A stretch of DNA of 9,801 bases. It comes from Candidatus Adiutrix sp. Its GTDB lineage: Bacteria > Desulfobacterota > Desulfarculia > Adiutricales > Adiutricaceae. Below, one piece after another: positions 1 to 6,505 of the stretch. The stretch lies in NCBI GenBank assembly GCA_031283395.1, contig JAITBV010000271.1:1-9801 (forward strand), read 5' to 3'. A model generated the notes under the pieces. The model made no database searches, was not told the DNA's origin, and saw only the letters and a list, made by a program, of their open reading frames with translations. The first letter of the stretch is position 1. Each line of letters begins with the position of its first letter. The position numbers were made by a program, and so were the translations under genes.

Positions 1-900
1 GGCCAGGGCCGCCCGGTCGCCTTTAAGACGCCTTAGGACCTGGAAGACCGGCACGTCCAGGGTCCGCGCCACCGGGCCCTCCGGGGTGAAATCCACCAGG
101 GTGACGCTCTTGGGCCGCTCGGGTTCGTCAAAGCTCAGGTGCAGGGGGGAGCCGCAATAGCGCAGGCGGTCCTGCCCGGCCACCGTTTGGGGCTGGTGGA
201 GATGGCCCAGGGCCACGTAGTCGAAGACCGGGGGGAAGATTTCGGCCGGCACCTGGCCCAGGCCGCCCACATAGACGGGCCGCACCCCGTCCCCGGCCAC
301 GGTCAGGCCGCCGGCGGCGAAGAGGTGGCCCAGGGCCGCCTTGGGCGTTTCGCGGCCAGCGGCCTCGGCCAGGGCCCCCAGCCGGCGCCAGTGCCCGGCC
401 AGAGCCTCAAGAAGTTTGCGTTCCTTGTCTTCCAGGCTCTCGCCTGGTTCCGACTCCCGCAGGTCGCGCTCGCGGGGATAGGGGGCCAGGGCGGCCAGGA
501 GCCGGGGGTTGCCGGCCTCGTCCCGGAGGGTGACCAGGCGGCCGCCCTGATCGATGGTCCCGGACACATGGATGTCCAGGGCGGCCAGGAGATCCCCCGG
601 GGCCTCCAAAAGGGCCGGGGAATCGTGGTTGCCGGCAATGATAAGGACGCGCACCCGCCGCCCGCCCCCGGCCAGCTTGGCCAAAAAACGGTAATAGAGG
701 GCCTGGGCCCGGGGGGAGGGGGTGGAGGAATCGAAAATATCGCCGGCCACGGCCAGCACATCGGCTTCCTCGCGGGCGATCGTTTCCGCCAGCCAGTCCA
801 GGAAGGCCGCGTATTCCCCGTAGCGCCGCCGGCCGTATAGGGGGCGGCCCAGGTGCCAGTCGGAAGTGTGCAGGAGACGCCAGGGCTTTGAATTGGACAT
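1..900 (-). CDS. sbcD: Exonuclease subunit SbcD (metallophosphoesterase), C-terminus cut by window edge
   Basis: Mre11-type nuclease subunit of SbcCD, which with the SMC-like ATPase SbcC opens and degrades hairpin and blocked DNA ends in the cytoplasm. An open frame of 300 codons runs from ATG at 900 off the left edge. The calcineurin-like phosphoesterase motifs are in order: HTSDWHLG (residues ~11-18), GDIFD (~53-57), GNHDS (~90-94) and ALGHLHQP (~227-234). Together these supply the Asp, His and Asn metal ligands. Family members are usually about 380-420 residues, so the capping domain and C-terminus lie outside the window; sbcC would be expected next to it. I see no Shine-Dalgarno before the ATG, and an extended -10 lies only about 10 bp upstream, which suggests a leaderless message. 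The motif at residue 11 leaves little room for a later start. Family identification is firm. Confidence 0.95.
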   Translation of the reverse strand, partial: MSNSKPWRLLHTSDWHLGRPLYGRRRYGEYAAFLDWLAETIAREEADVLAVAGDIFDSSTPSPRAQALYYRFLAKLAGGGRRVRVLIIAGNHDSPALLEAPGDLLAALDIHVSGTIDQGGRLVTLRDEAGNPRLLAALAPYPRERDLRESEPGESLEDKERKLLEALAGHWRRLGALAEAAGRETPKAALGHLFAAGGLTVAGDGVRPVYVGGLGQVPAEIFPPVFDYVALGHLHQPQTVAGQDRLRYCGSPLHLSFDEPERPKSVTLVDFTPEGPVARTLDVPVFQVLRRLKGDRAALA

Positions 901-909
901 GATTCGGCT

Positions 910-918
910 ATTATATCA
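910..918 (-). promoter_or_regulatory. Extended -10 promoter of sbcD
   Basis: On the minus strand this reads TGATATAAT, a perfect extended -10 (TGnTATAAT). No recognisable -35 lies 17 bp upstream, as is common for extended -10 promoters. A start site 6-7 bp downstream would fall near 903, about three bases before the sbcD ATG, implying a leaderless or near-leaderless transcript. Seen in sequence; function inferred. Confidence 0.55.
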
Positions 919-930
919 CAGCCATATCAC
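913..930. repeat. Tandem ATATCAC direct repeat between divergent promoters
   Basis: ATATCAC occurs at 913-919 and again at 924-930, starting 11 bp apart, about one helical turn. The first copy overlaps the sbcD extended -10, and the pair lies just upstream of the -35 of the divergent BI-1 gene. The arrangement would suit a small tandem operator, but two 7-mers could occur by chance. Confidence 0.3.
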
Positions 931-943
931 GGCCGGGCCGGCC

Positions 944-972
944 TTGATTTTTGGCGAAAATGACTTTATACT
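944..972 (+). promoter_or_regulatory. Sigma-70-like promoter of the BI-1 family gene
   Basis: TTGATT (944-949, 4/6 to consensus) and TATACT (967-972, 5/6) are separated by 17 bp, in an AT-rich patch within GC-rich DNA. Predicted start near 979, giving a leader of about 45 nt before ATG 1026 with AGGAG at 1016-1020. Confidence 0.6.
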
Positions 973-1025
973 TGAATATGGTTTAAACGGCACCAAAACC
1001 CGTCCACCCCACTTCAGGAGTCGTT

Positions 1026-1769
1026 ATGCAGGATTTCACCAAATACAATCCAAATTCAGAGGGCGTCGGCGTCCGCCAGGATGTCCTCAGCAGCGAGGCC
1101 CTTTATTTTCAGCGCATTTATCTCTGGATGTGCGCCGGCCTCAGCCTGACCGCGGGGACGGCCTTCGTCCTGTCCACCTCCCAGGGCTGGCTTGGGTTTC
1201 TGTTTCAAAATCGGTGGGCCCTTTGGGTGGCCTTCGGCGCCCAGTTGGGCCTGGTCTTTTATCTGAGCGCCCGCATCAACAGCCTCTCCCCGGGGGCGGC
1301 CAAGGGGCTGTTTTTGGCCTATGCCGCCTTGACCGGAGCCACTTTCTCCGTGCTGCTCCTGGTCTATCCCACCTACGCCTTTGTCAAGGCCTTCATCTGC
1401 ACGGCCGGCATCTATGGGGCCATGGCCCTCTACGGCCTGGTCACCAAGCGGTCCCTCCAGGCCCTGGGCAGTTTTCTCTTCGCCGGGTTGGTGGGGCTCA
1501 TTCTGGCCAGCCTGGTGAACATATTCTGGGCCGGCAGTTCCCAGATGGACCTGGTCATCTGCGTTCTGGGCGTTTTGATCTTCGCCGGGCTGACGGCCTA
1601 TGACCACCAGAAACTCCGGGTCATGCGCTATTCCCTGGAGAGCCAGGGCCTGGGTTTTGAGGCCGTTGACCAGGAGAGCCGGCTGGTCGTCATGGGCGCC
1701 CTGACCCTCTATCTAGATTTCATAAATATATTTCTGTTTCTGCTTCGGCTGTTCGGGCGTCGAGATTAG
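1026..1769 (+). CDS. Bax inhibitor-1/YccA family integral membrane protein
   Basis: A 247-residue inner-membrane protein of the BI-1 (TMBIM) family, whose characterised members are pH-gated calcium leak channels (B. subtilis YetJ) or FtsH modulators (E. coli YccA). Seven hydrophobic segments can be traced at roughly 33-50, 65-82, 92-113, 118-138, 145-166, 176-193 and 223-242. The family signature is near the C-terminus: FAGLTAYDHQ (~186-195) and GALTLYLDFINIFL (~224-237). Asp193 and Asp231 are probable equivalents of the acidic pair that gates YetJ (alignment by eye). ATG 1026 has AGGAG 5 bp upstream, and a good promoter precedes it. The gene is monocistronic, closed by a hairpin terminator. 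The length fits the YbhL/YccA branch. Substrate and physiological role in this organism are unknown. Confidence 0.92.
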   Translation: MQDFTKYNPNSEGVGVRQDVLSSEALYFQRIYLWMCAGLSLTAGTAFVLSTSQGWLGFLFQNRWALWVAFGAQLGLVFYLSARINSLSPGAAKGLFLAYAALTGATFSVLLLVYPTYAFVKAFICTAGIYGAMALYGLVTKRSLQALGSFLFAGLVGLILASLVNIFWAGSSQMDLVICVLGVLIFAGLTAYDHQKLRVMRYSLESQGLGFEAVDQESRLVVMGALTLYLDFINIFLFLLRLFGRRD

Positions 1770-1784
1770 ATTTTAGCCCCCAGG

Positions 1785-1822
1785 AAAAAAATGCGCCCGA
1801 GTTTTTCTCGGGCGTATTTTTT
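1785..1822. terminator. Bidirectional intrinsic terminator
   Basis: CGCCCGAG (1794-1801) pairs with CTCGGGCG (1807-1814) around a TTTTT loop. The stem is extended by a G-T pair and by an A tract (1785-1791) facing a T tract (1817-1822). Read on either strand, it is a GC stem followed by a U run, so it can stop both the plus-strand BI-1 gene and the convergent minus-strand SPOR gene. Confidence 0.9.
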
Positions 1823-1831
1823 CCAAGGCGC

Positions 1832-2455
1832 TTAAAGCCCCCGGCGGATCATGAGGCCGGAGTTGAAGGCCTTGGCCCGGTCCGCGGCGGCCAGGGCTTC
1901 GGCCCGGCTGTCGAAAGGCCCCAGGGCGATGACCCAGTAATTGGCCGGCAGTTTGGGAAAGGCGTTGGTATCCAGGATATCCACTTCCAGGCCCCTGGTC
2001 TTGTAGCCGGCCTGGCGGCGCTCGGCTTCGGCCCGGCCGGTCTTGGGTATGGAGTGGAGTATGACCAGCCACATCTCCGTTTCCAGGGCCATTGGAGCGG
2101 TCTGGTCGGCCGGGGTGGGGGCGGCGGATTCCGGCCCGGCCGGGGTCAGGGCGCCGCCGGCCGTGGGTTCGTCCGGCTCAGGCGGGGCCGGTTCAGGTGA
2201 AGGCGGCTGGGCCTCCGTTATTCTCTCGCCCTGGGCCGCCCCCACGCCGGCGTCCAGGGCCTCTTTCAAAAGTCCGGTCCGGTCCAGGGCGAAAAGCAGG
2301 GCCCCGGCCCCGGCCAGCCACAGGACCAGGGACAGAAGCACCAGGCGGCCGGCGGCCTCGGGGCGGGGGCGGCGGCTGCGATAATCTTTTTTATAGTCGC
2401 GGGAAAAGAGCCTGGCCGCCAAACGGCCCGGCCAGAGAAACAGGCCCATCAACAT
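1832..2455 (-). CDS. Membrane-anchored SPOR-domain protein
   Basis: A 207-residue bitopic protein with a short basic cytoplasmic N-terminus (YKKDYRSRRPRP at ~21-32), one transmembrane helix (~37-57), a Pro/Glu/Ala-rich spacer (~80-124) and a C-terminal SPOR domain (~127-207). The SPOR repeats show as MWLVILHSIP (~128-137) and YWVIALGPFDSRAEALAAAD (~173-192). SPOR domains bind denuded peptidoglycan glycan strands, typically at the division septum (FtsN, DedD, DamX); this topology resembles DedD/FtsN. The specific orthologue cannot be assigned, and a division role is inferred from the domain. ATG 2455 has GAGGT about 5 bp upstream; a second in-frame ATG lies two codons further in. The gene is convergent with BI-1 and divergent from lgt. 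Confidence 0.88.
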   Translation of the reverse strand: MLMGLFLWPGRLAARLFSRDYKKDYRSRRPRPEAAGRLVLLSLVLWLAGAGALLFALDRTGLLKEALDAGVGAAQGERITEAQPPSPEPAPPEPDEPTAGGALTPAGPESAAPTPADQTAPMALETEMWLVILHSIPKTGRAEAERRQAGYKTRGLEVDILDTNAFPKLPANYWVIALGPFDSRAEALAAADRAKAFNSGLMIRRGL

Positions 2456-2542
2456 AGGTGACCTCGCACGCGGCGTGACCCTTTAGGTATTAAGCCCAGG
2501 TATTGTGGGCGCGGAGCCGATGGCAACAACATGGCCGGTATT

Positions 2543-2571
2543 ATTCTAGCTGAAAAAAAGCTTTAATTCAA
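2543..2571 (-). promoter_or_regulatory. Promoter of the SPOR-domain gene
   Basis: On the minus strand TTGAAT (2571-2566, 4/6) and TAGAAT (2548-2543, 5/6) are separated by 17 bp, in an AT-rich stretch. Predicted start near 2536, giving a leader of about 80 nt. A perfect 12-bp palindrome, ACCGGGCCCGGT (2571-2582), abuts the -35. No comparable promoter for lgt was found in this divergent region. Confidence 0.5.
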
Positions 2572-2640
2572 CCGGGCCCGGTCCGGCCCGGCCGCATTAC
2601 TCTCTGGACAAGGCCGGCGAAATATGATAAGCGAAAAAGG

Positions 2641-3426
2641 ATGTTCCCCGGCCTGATCAAGCTGGGCCCCCTGGCCCTGAATTTTTACGGCTTGGCCGTG
2701 GCCCTGGGGGTTCTGGCCGCTATGGCCCTGGCGGGCCTTAACGCGCCTCGGCGGGGGCTGAAAGCCGCCGTGGTCCGGGATTTCTGTTTCTGGATGGTCC
2801 TGGCCGGCCTGGTCGGCTCCCGCCTGGCCTACGTGTCCTTCCACTGGCCGGAATTTGCGGGCGACTGGGGGAGCATCCCGGCCTATTGGCGGGGGGGGCT
2901 GATGTTCCAGGGCGGCCTGGCCGGGGCCCTTCTGGTCTCGCCCTGGTTTTTGAAAAAAGAGGGTTTGCTCTTCTGGCCCACGGCCGATGTCCTGGCGCCC
3001 TCCCTGGCCCTGGGGCAGGCTCTGGGCCGCCTGGGCTGCCTGTCCGCCGGCTGCTGTTACGGGCATCCCCTTCAGCCCGGCACCGGCTGGGGCCTGACTT
3101 TTCCCCCGGGTTCCCAGGCGCCGGCCGGGCTACCCCTTTGGCCGACCCAGGCAGTCGAGGCCTTTTCACTGGCCCTTCTGGCCCTGGGGCTGACCGCGGC
3201 CCTGCGCGCCCCCGGGTTTCGGCGGCCCGGCCAGGTCGCGGCCCTGTATCTGGCCGGGGCCGGAGCCATCCGGCTGGCCCTGGAATCCTTCCGGGGCGAC
3301 TATCGGGGCGAGCCCCTTTTTTTAGGCCTGCCGCCCACCACCCTGGCCGCCGCCCTGACCCTGGGGCTGGGTCTGGTCTTTCTGCTCCGGCCCTGGCCTG
3401 GCCGGGGCGCGAGGCGCGAATTTTAG
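2641..3426 (+). CDS. lgt: Prolipoprotein diacylglyceryl transferase
   Basis: Lgt transfers diacylglycerol from phosphatidylglycerol to the lipobox cysteine of prolipoproteins, the first step of lipoprotein maturation, in the inner membrane. The 261 residues are strongly hydrophobic with about seven membrane segments. Visible family landmarks are NFYGLAVALG (~14-23), the WRGGLMFQGGLAG stretch (~83-95), the signature GRLGCLSAGCCYG (~129-141) and IRLALESFRGD (~210-220). Arg130 and Arg218 probably match the essential arginines of E. coli Lgt (R143 and R239). The position matching E. coli His103 is Gln90, and the usual GNFxNxE signature is replaced by a cysteine-containing GCCYG form, a variant I associate with deltaproteobacterial-type enzymes. 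ATG 2641 is chosen because the N-terminus aligns with the family. Its only SD-like sequence (AAAAAGG) touches the start codon, so initiation may be weak or atypical. Confidence 0.92.
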   Translation: MFPGLIKLGPLALNFYGLAVALGVLAAMALAGLNAPRRGLKAAVVRDFCFWMVLAGLVGSRLAYVSFHWPEFAGDWGSIPAYWRGGLMFQGGLAGALLVSPWFLKKEGLLFWPTADVLAPSLALGQALGRLGCLSAGCCYGHPLQPGTGWGLTFPPGSQAPAGLPLWPTQAVEAFSLALLALGLTAALRAPGFRRPGQVAALYLAGAGAIRLALESFRGDYRGEPLFLGLPPTTLAAALTLGLGLVFLLRPWPGRGARREF

Positions 3427-3497
3427 GCTTGTGTTCAGGGCCGCCTTGGGGTAAATAGTGCTGTTAAACGCTGATGGAGTTAAACCGGCTTGGTCAT

Positions 3498-3504
3498 AAG
3501 GAGG
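3498..3504 (+). promoter_or_regulatory. Ribosome binding site that selects the GTG start at 3511
   Basis: AAGGAGG is a near-perfect Shine-Dalgarno. It abuts ATG 3505 with no spacer but sits 6 bp before GTG 3511, the optimal distance, so GTG 3511 is preferred. A TTG at 3490 is also in frame but lies upstream of the site. Confidence 0.7.
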
Positions 3505-3510
3505 ATGTCT

Positions 3511-3999
3511 GTGGACCTGCACGCGCTTAGATACTCAGCCGAAAGACTCTGGATCCGCCTCGAAGAGGACAACCAGGTCACCATCGGCCTGACCGACGAG
3601 GCCTTGGAGGATTATGACGAGCTGACCAAGATCCGCCTGCCCGCCGAAGGGGACGAGTTTTCCAAGGATGAGAGTTTCGGCCGCCTGTCGGCCGGCCGGG
3701 GAGTGGGCCTGCGGCTCCTGTCGCCCCTGGGCGGGGAGGTGGTGGCGGTCAACGAGGACATAGTTGACGCGCCGGAAGCCATCCTGGAAGACCCCTATGA
3801 AGAGGGCTGGCTGATCCGCCTGGAGATCGCGTCCATGAGCGAATACGACGACCTGATGACCCGCGATGAATATGACGAGTTCATCGACGAGGAATTCGGC
3901 GACGACGGGCCGGACGAGGATGAATCCGAAGATTACGATGACGATGAAGAAGAGTACGACGATGATGACGACTATTATTACGACGATGACGACGAATGA
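3511..3999 (+). CDS. GcvH-like protein lacking the lipoyl lysine, with polyacidic C-terminal tail
   Basis: A 162-residue protein whose first ~128 residues follow the glycine cleavage H-protein. Matching features are a leading beta region (ERLWIRLEEDNQVTIGLTDE), the turn SPLGGEVVAVNE (~71-82), EDPYEEGWLIRLE (~93-105, compare NSEPYxxGWIxKI) and the end helix MSEYDDLMTRDEYDEFIDEE (~109-128), which parallels the E. coli GcvH C-terminus. In true GcvH the lipoylated lysine lies in ESVKA, about 11 residues before the GEVV motif. Here that region is GRLSAGRGVGLRLL, with R63/G64 at the site. The whole protein has only two lysines (K40, K52), both outside the hairpin, so it should not be lipoylated. 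Residues 131-162 form a tail of 17 Asp, 7 Glu and 5 Tyr. The gene starts 84 bp after lgt and ends 36 bp before the TPR gene. Function unknown; a glycine-cleavage role is unlikely. An ATG at 3505 would add two residues. Confidence 0.8.
   Translation: MDLHALRYSAERLWIRLEEDNQVTIGLTDEALEDYDELTKIRLPAEGDEFSKDESFGRLSAGRGVGLRLLSPLGGEVVAVNEDIVDAPEAILEDPYEEGWLIRLEIASMSEYDDLMTRDEYDEFIDEEFGDDGPDEDESEDYDDDEEEYDDDDDYYYDDDDE
3931..3996 (+). repeat. Low-complexity GAY/GAR/TAY codon tract encoding the acidic tail
   Basis: Twenty-two consecutive codons, all Asp, Glu or Tyr. Both synonymous forms of each are mixed (GAC/GAT, GAA/GAG, TAC/TAT), so the tract is selected at protein level rather than being a pure nucleotide microsatellite. 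It could still vary in length by slippage between strains. Confidence 0.75.
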
Positions 4000-4035
4000 G
4001 ACCTTTAATCGGCCGCCCGGCCCCCGGAAGCCTCC

Positions 4036-5880
4036 ATGCCTGAGGTCACCACTGAAATAGAGCCCTCCTCCCCGGAGCCGGAGGATCACCGGCCGCCCCG
4101 GCGGGTCATTGGCGGTTCTTCCGCCGGCTGGCTCATTCTGGCCGCCACGGGCCTTTTTTTCCTCATCCTGGCCTCGGCCCTGTGGTATGCCCTGGCCCCC
4201 GTCACCCTGGCCCGCCTAGTCGGCCGGCTGGCCGCCCGCCCCCTGGCCATCACCGGTCTTCACCTGACCGTGGACCGCCGGCCCCAGGAGATCCCCGCGG
4301 GCGGCGTCCTGGCGGTCACGCCCCGGCAAAAAATCGCCCTGGGCCACCTGGTCACCAACCGCTGGCTCAATTACGACCTGTCGCTGGTTTCCCCCGATTT
4401 CGACCTGGCCGTACTCACCGGGGGGCTTTCGGCCGCGCCGATGAGCTTTCTGGATCCCGCGCTCTTCCGTCCCGATGTCACCCTGCGCCTTCAGGCCCTG
4501 GATCAGGGGCGGCCGGCGGCGGAATTCAATATCCTGGTCCAATACGAGGCCCGGGATTACGCCGCCTGGGCCCCCCTGGCCGAAGACCCCCTCAGTCGTA
4601 TGGAACTCTACCGGAAAGCCCTGGATCTGGACCCTCAGTATCCGGGCGCCTTCGAGGCCATGGTCGCCAGCCTGGTGGAGGCCGGGCGGCCCGACGAGGC
4701 CGCCGCCATCTACGAGGAGCGGTTGGACAGCCGGCCGGAGGAAGCCGGGGGCGAGGCCCTGGCCCGGCTATTGGAGTTTTATATAGGCCTGGACCTGTCG
4801 GACCGGCAGCCGGCCGCTGTGGAGCGTCTCCTGGCCTGGACCCGGGCCCAGGGCCATCCGGCCGCCGAGGCTCTGCGCCAAATCGTGGAAATATACAGCC
4901 GGGCGGGGCGCCTGGCCCTGGCCGACGAGGTCCTTACGGGGCTTTTGCCCGGCGCTCCGCCCGGGGAAGCGGTGGAAATATACAAGTCCATCGGCCTGAG
5001 GTCGGCCTGGGCCGGGGATCACGGGAAGGCCGCGGCGGCTTACCGGGAGGCCCTGAAACTGGAACCGGAAGACCCGTTGGCCCGGCTGAACCTGGCCCGG
5101 GTCCAGGGTCTGGCCGGGCGCCGCGGCGATTACCGGGCGGGCCTTAAGGAGTTGGTGGACCGGTTCCCGGATCACCTGGACTATCGGGAGGAACTGGCCG
5201 TGGCCCTTAGGGAGGACGGCTTGTGGGTCCAGGCCCAGGAACAGGGCCGGGTCCTGGTCGAAGCCAGGCCCGACGACCTTACGGCCCGCCTGGCCCTGAT
5301 GGAGATGATGGAAAAGAACCGGGACCACGACGGGCTCCTGTCCCAATACGAGGTCCTGACCGCCTTACAGCCCGATGACCTGGTGGCGCTCTATAATTAC
5401 GGCGCTCTCCTGTTCGATCGGAAAAAACCTGACGAGGCCGCCGGGGTCTTTCAGAGGCTCCTGGCCGCAAGCGCCGGCCGGGAAGAGGACGGGGCCGGCG
5501 AGGAGGAGGCCCGGGAATTTCTCCTGGCCATCTATCAGGGCCAGGGCAAGACCCCGGAGATGCTGGAACAGGCCCTGGCCCTCTACCGCCTGGACCCCTC
5601 CAAGGCCGTTTATCGGGCCTTCATTTTGAACACCCATGAAAACGCCAAGGATTGGCCCAAGTTCGCCGCGGCGGCCGAGGAGTGCGCCGCCCTCAACCCG
5701 GACGACCCGGAAGGCTGGCTCAAGGTCGGAGCCGCCTATTCCAGGTTGGGCGAGCCGGGCCGCGGCCGCGAGGCCTACGAGAAGGTCCTGGCCCTGGACC
5801 CCGGCCACAAGGAGGCGGCCCGGGCCCTGAAGGAACTGGAGCGCCGGCCCGCCGGCGGTAACGAAGGGAGGGGCGGTTGA
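4036..5880 (+). CDS. Membrane-anchored tetratricopeptide (TPR) repeat protein
   Basis: A 614-residue protein with a Pro/Glu-rich cytoplasmic start (1-30), one transmembrane helix (~31-53) and a periplasmic portion. The stretch ~70-170 looks beta-rich (VLAVTPRQKIALGHLVTNRWLNY... then DVTLRLQALDQ) and matches no family I recognise. From ~185 to ~605 there are TPR-like helical pairs with typical signatures: YRKALDLDPQYPGAF (~192-206), AAAYREALKLEPEDPLARLNLA (~335-356) and AYEKVLALDPGHKEAARAL near the C-terminus. TPRs act as protein-protein docking scaffolds. Only 4 bp separate this gene from the exbB-like gene, so it is probably translationally coupled to it and may be a periplasmic partner or load of that motor. 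GGAAG lies 5 bp before ATG 4036. No TonB or TolA-like proline-lysine region is present. Specific function unknown. Confidence 0.85.
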   Translation: MPEVTTEIEPSSPEPEDHRPPRRVIGGSSAGWLILAATGLFFLILASALWYALAPVTLARLVGRLAARPLAITGLHLTVDRRPQEIPAGGVLAVTPRQKIALGHLVTNRWLNYDLSLVSPDFDLAVLTGGLSAAPMSFLDPALFRPDVTLRLQALDQGRPAAEFNILVQYEARDYAAWAPLAEDPLSRMELYRKALDLDPQYPGAFEAMVASLVEAGRPDEAAAIYEERLDSRPEEAGGEALARLLEFYIGLDLSDRQPAAVERLLAWTRAQGHPAAEALRQIVEIYSRAGRLALADEVLTGLLPGAPPGEAVEIYKSIGLRSAWAGDHGKAAAAYREALKLEPEDPLARLNLARVQGLAGRRGDYRAGLKELVDRFPDHLDYREELAVALREDGLWVQAQEQGRVLVEARPDDLTARLALMEMMEKNRDHDGLLSQYEVLTALQPDDLVALYNYGALLFDRKKPDEAAGVFQRLLAASAGREEDGAGEEEAREFLLAIYQGQGKTPEMLEQALALYRLDPSKAVYRAFILNTHENAKDWPKFAAAAEECAALNPDDPEGWLKVGAAYSRLGEPGRGREAYEKVLALDPGHKEAARALKELERRPAGGNEGRGG

Positions 5881-5884
5881 AGCC

Positions 5885-6502
5885 ATGAACCTTTTGCTGG
5901 ACCTTATTCAGCGCGGCGGCTGGGTCATGTATCCCCTGATCCTGGCCAGCCTGGCGGCCCTGGGCCTGACCATCGAGCGTCTGTGGGCCGTGCGGCGGGA
6001 ACGGGTCATGCCCCGGGCCTTTCTGGCCTCGGTCTCCGGCCTTTTGGACCGCCGGCAATATGAACAGGTGGCCTTCATAAGCCGGGGCGTGGATAGCGCC
6101 GCGGCCCGCCTGGTGGCCCTGGCCCTGAAAATGGGCGGCCGCCGCCGGAGCCAGTTCAAGGACGCCCTGGAAGAGGCCGGGCGCCGCGAAGCCCAGGAAC
6201 TGACCGCCCACCTCGGCGTCCTGAACCTGGTGGCCACCGTATCCCCCCTCCTGGGCCTTTTGGGCACGGTTTCGGGCATGATCAGCGCCTTCAACTCCAT
6301 CGCCGCCGAAGGCGTCGGCAACCCCGGCCTTCTGGCCGGCGGCATTTCCGAGGCCCTCCTGACCACCGCCGCCGGCCTCTGCGTGGCCATCCCCACCCTG
6401 GTCGTCCACCGGGCCCTGTTGAGCCGGGCCGAAAGCATCATCGGCGAACTGGAGGAACTGTCGTCCGACCTTCTGGAAGCCCTGGCCTCCACCGAAGCGT
6501 GA
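5885..6502 (+). CDS. MotA/TolQ/ExbB family proton channel protein
   Basis: A 205-residue inner-membrane subunit that, with an ExbD/TolR partner, forms a proton-motive-force-driven rotary motor acting on periplasmic or outer-membrane machinery. Three helices: ~13-33, ~109-135 and ~155-178. Conserved blocks are LNLVATVSPLLGLLGTVSGM (~113-132), the TolQ/ExbB TM2 signature, and GGISEALLTTAAGLCVAIP (~152-170) in TM3, including the conserved Thr and Glu positions. Residues ~34-108 form the cytoplasmic domain. Length is on the short side but normal for ExbB-type proteins. Start 4 bp after the TPR stop, with a GGGAGGGG purine run upstream, implies coupling. Whether it belongs to a Tol, Ton or other system cannot be decided; no tolA, tolB, pal or tonB is in the window. 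Confidence 0.93.
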   Translation: MNLLLDLIQRGGWVMYPLILASLAALGLTIERLWAVRRERVMPRAFLASVSGLLDRRQYEQVAFISRGVDSAAARLVALALKMGGRRRSQFKDALEEAGRREAQELTAHLGVLNLVATVSPLLGLLGTVSGMISAFNSIAAEGVGNPGLLAGGISEALLTTAAGLCVAIPTLVVHRALLSRAESIIGELEELSSDLLEALASTEA

Positions 6503-6505
6503 GCC

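Noticed and set aside
139..840. 233-codon plus-strand frame at the left end
   Set aside because: It is antisense to sbcD, which carries all phosphoesterase motifs; the translation is Gly/Gln-rich without motifs.
3429..3457. Possible promoter TTGTGT-17-TAAATA before the GcvH-like gene
   Set aside because: Both hexamers match the consensus at only about three of six positions; too weak to call, although no terminator follows lgt either.
3490..3510. Longer version of the GcvH-like gene starting at TTG 3490 or ATG 3505
   Set aside because: The AAGGAGG at 3498-3504 lies inside or against those starts and is ideally spaced for GTG 3511.
4885..4984. 13-bp direct repeat GTGGAAATATACA (4885-4897 and 4972-4984)
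   Set aside because: Both copies encode VEIY in the same frame, 29 codons apart within the TPR array, so this is a protein-repeat echo rather than a regulatory element.
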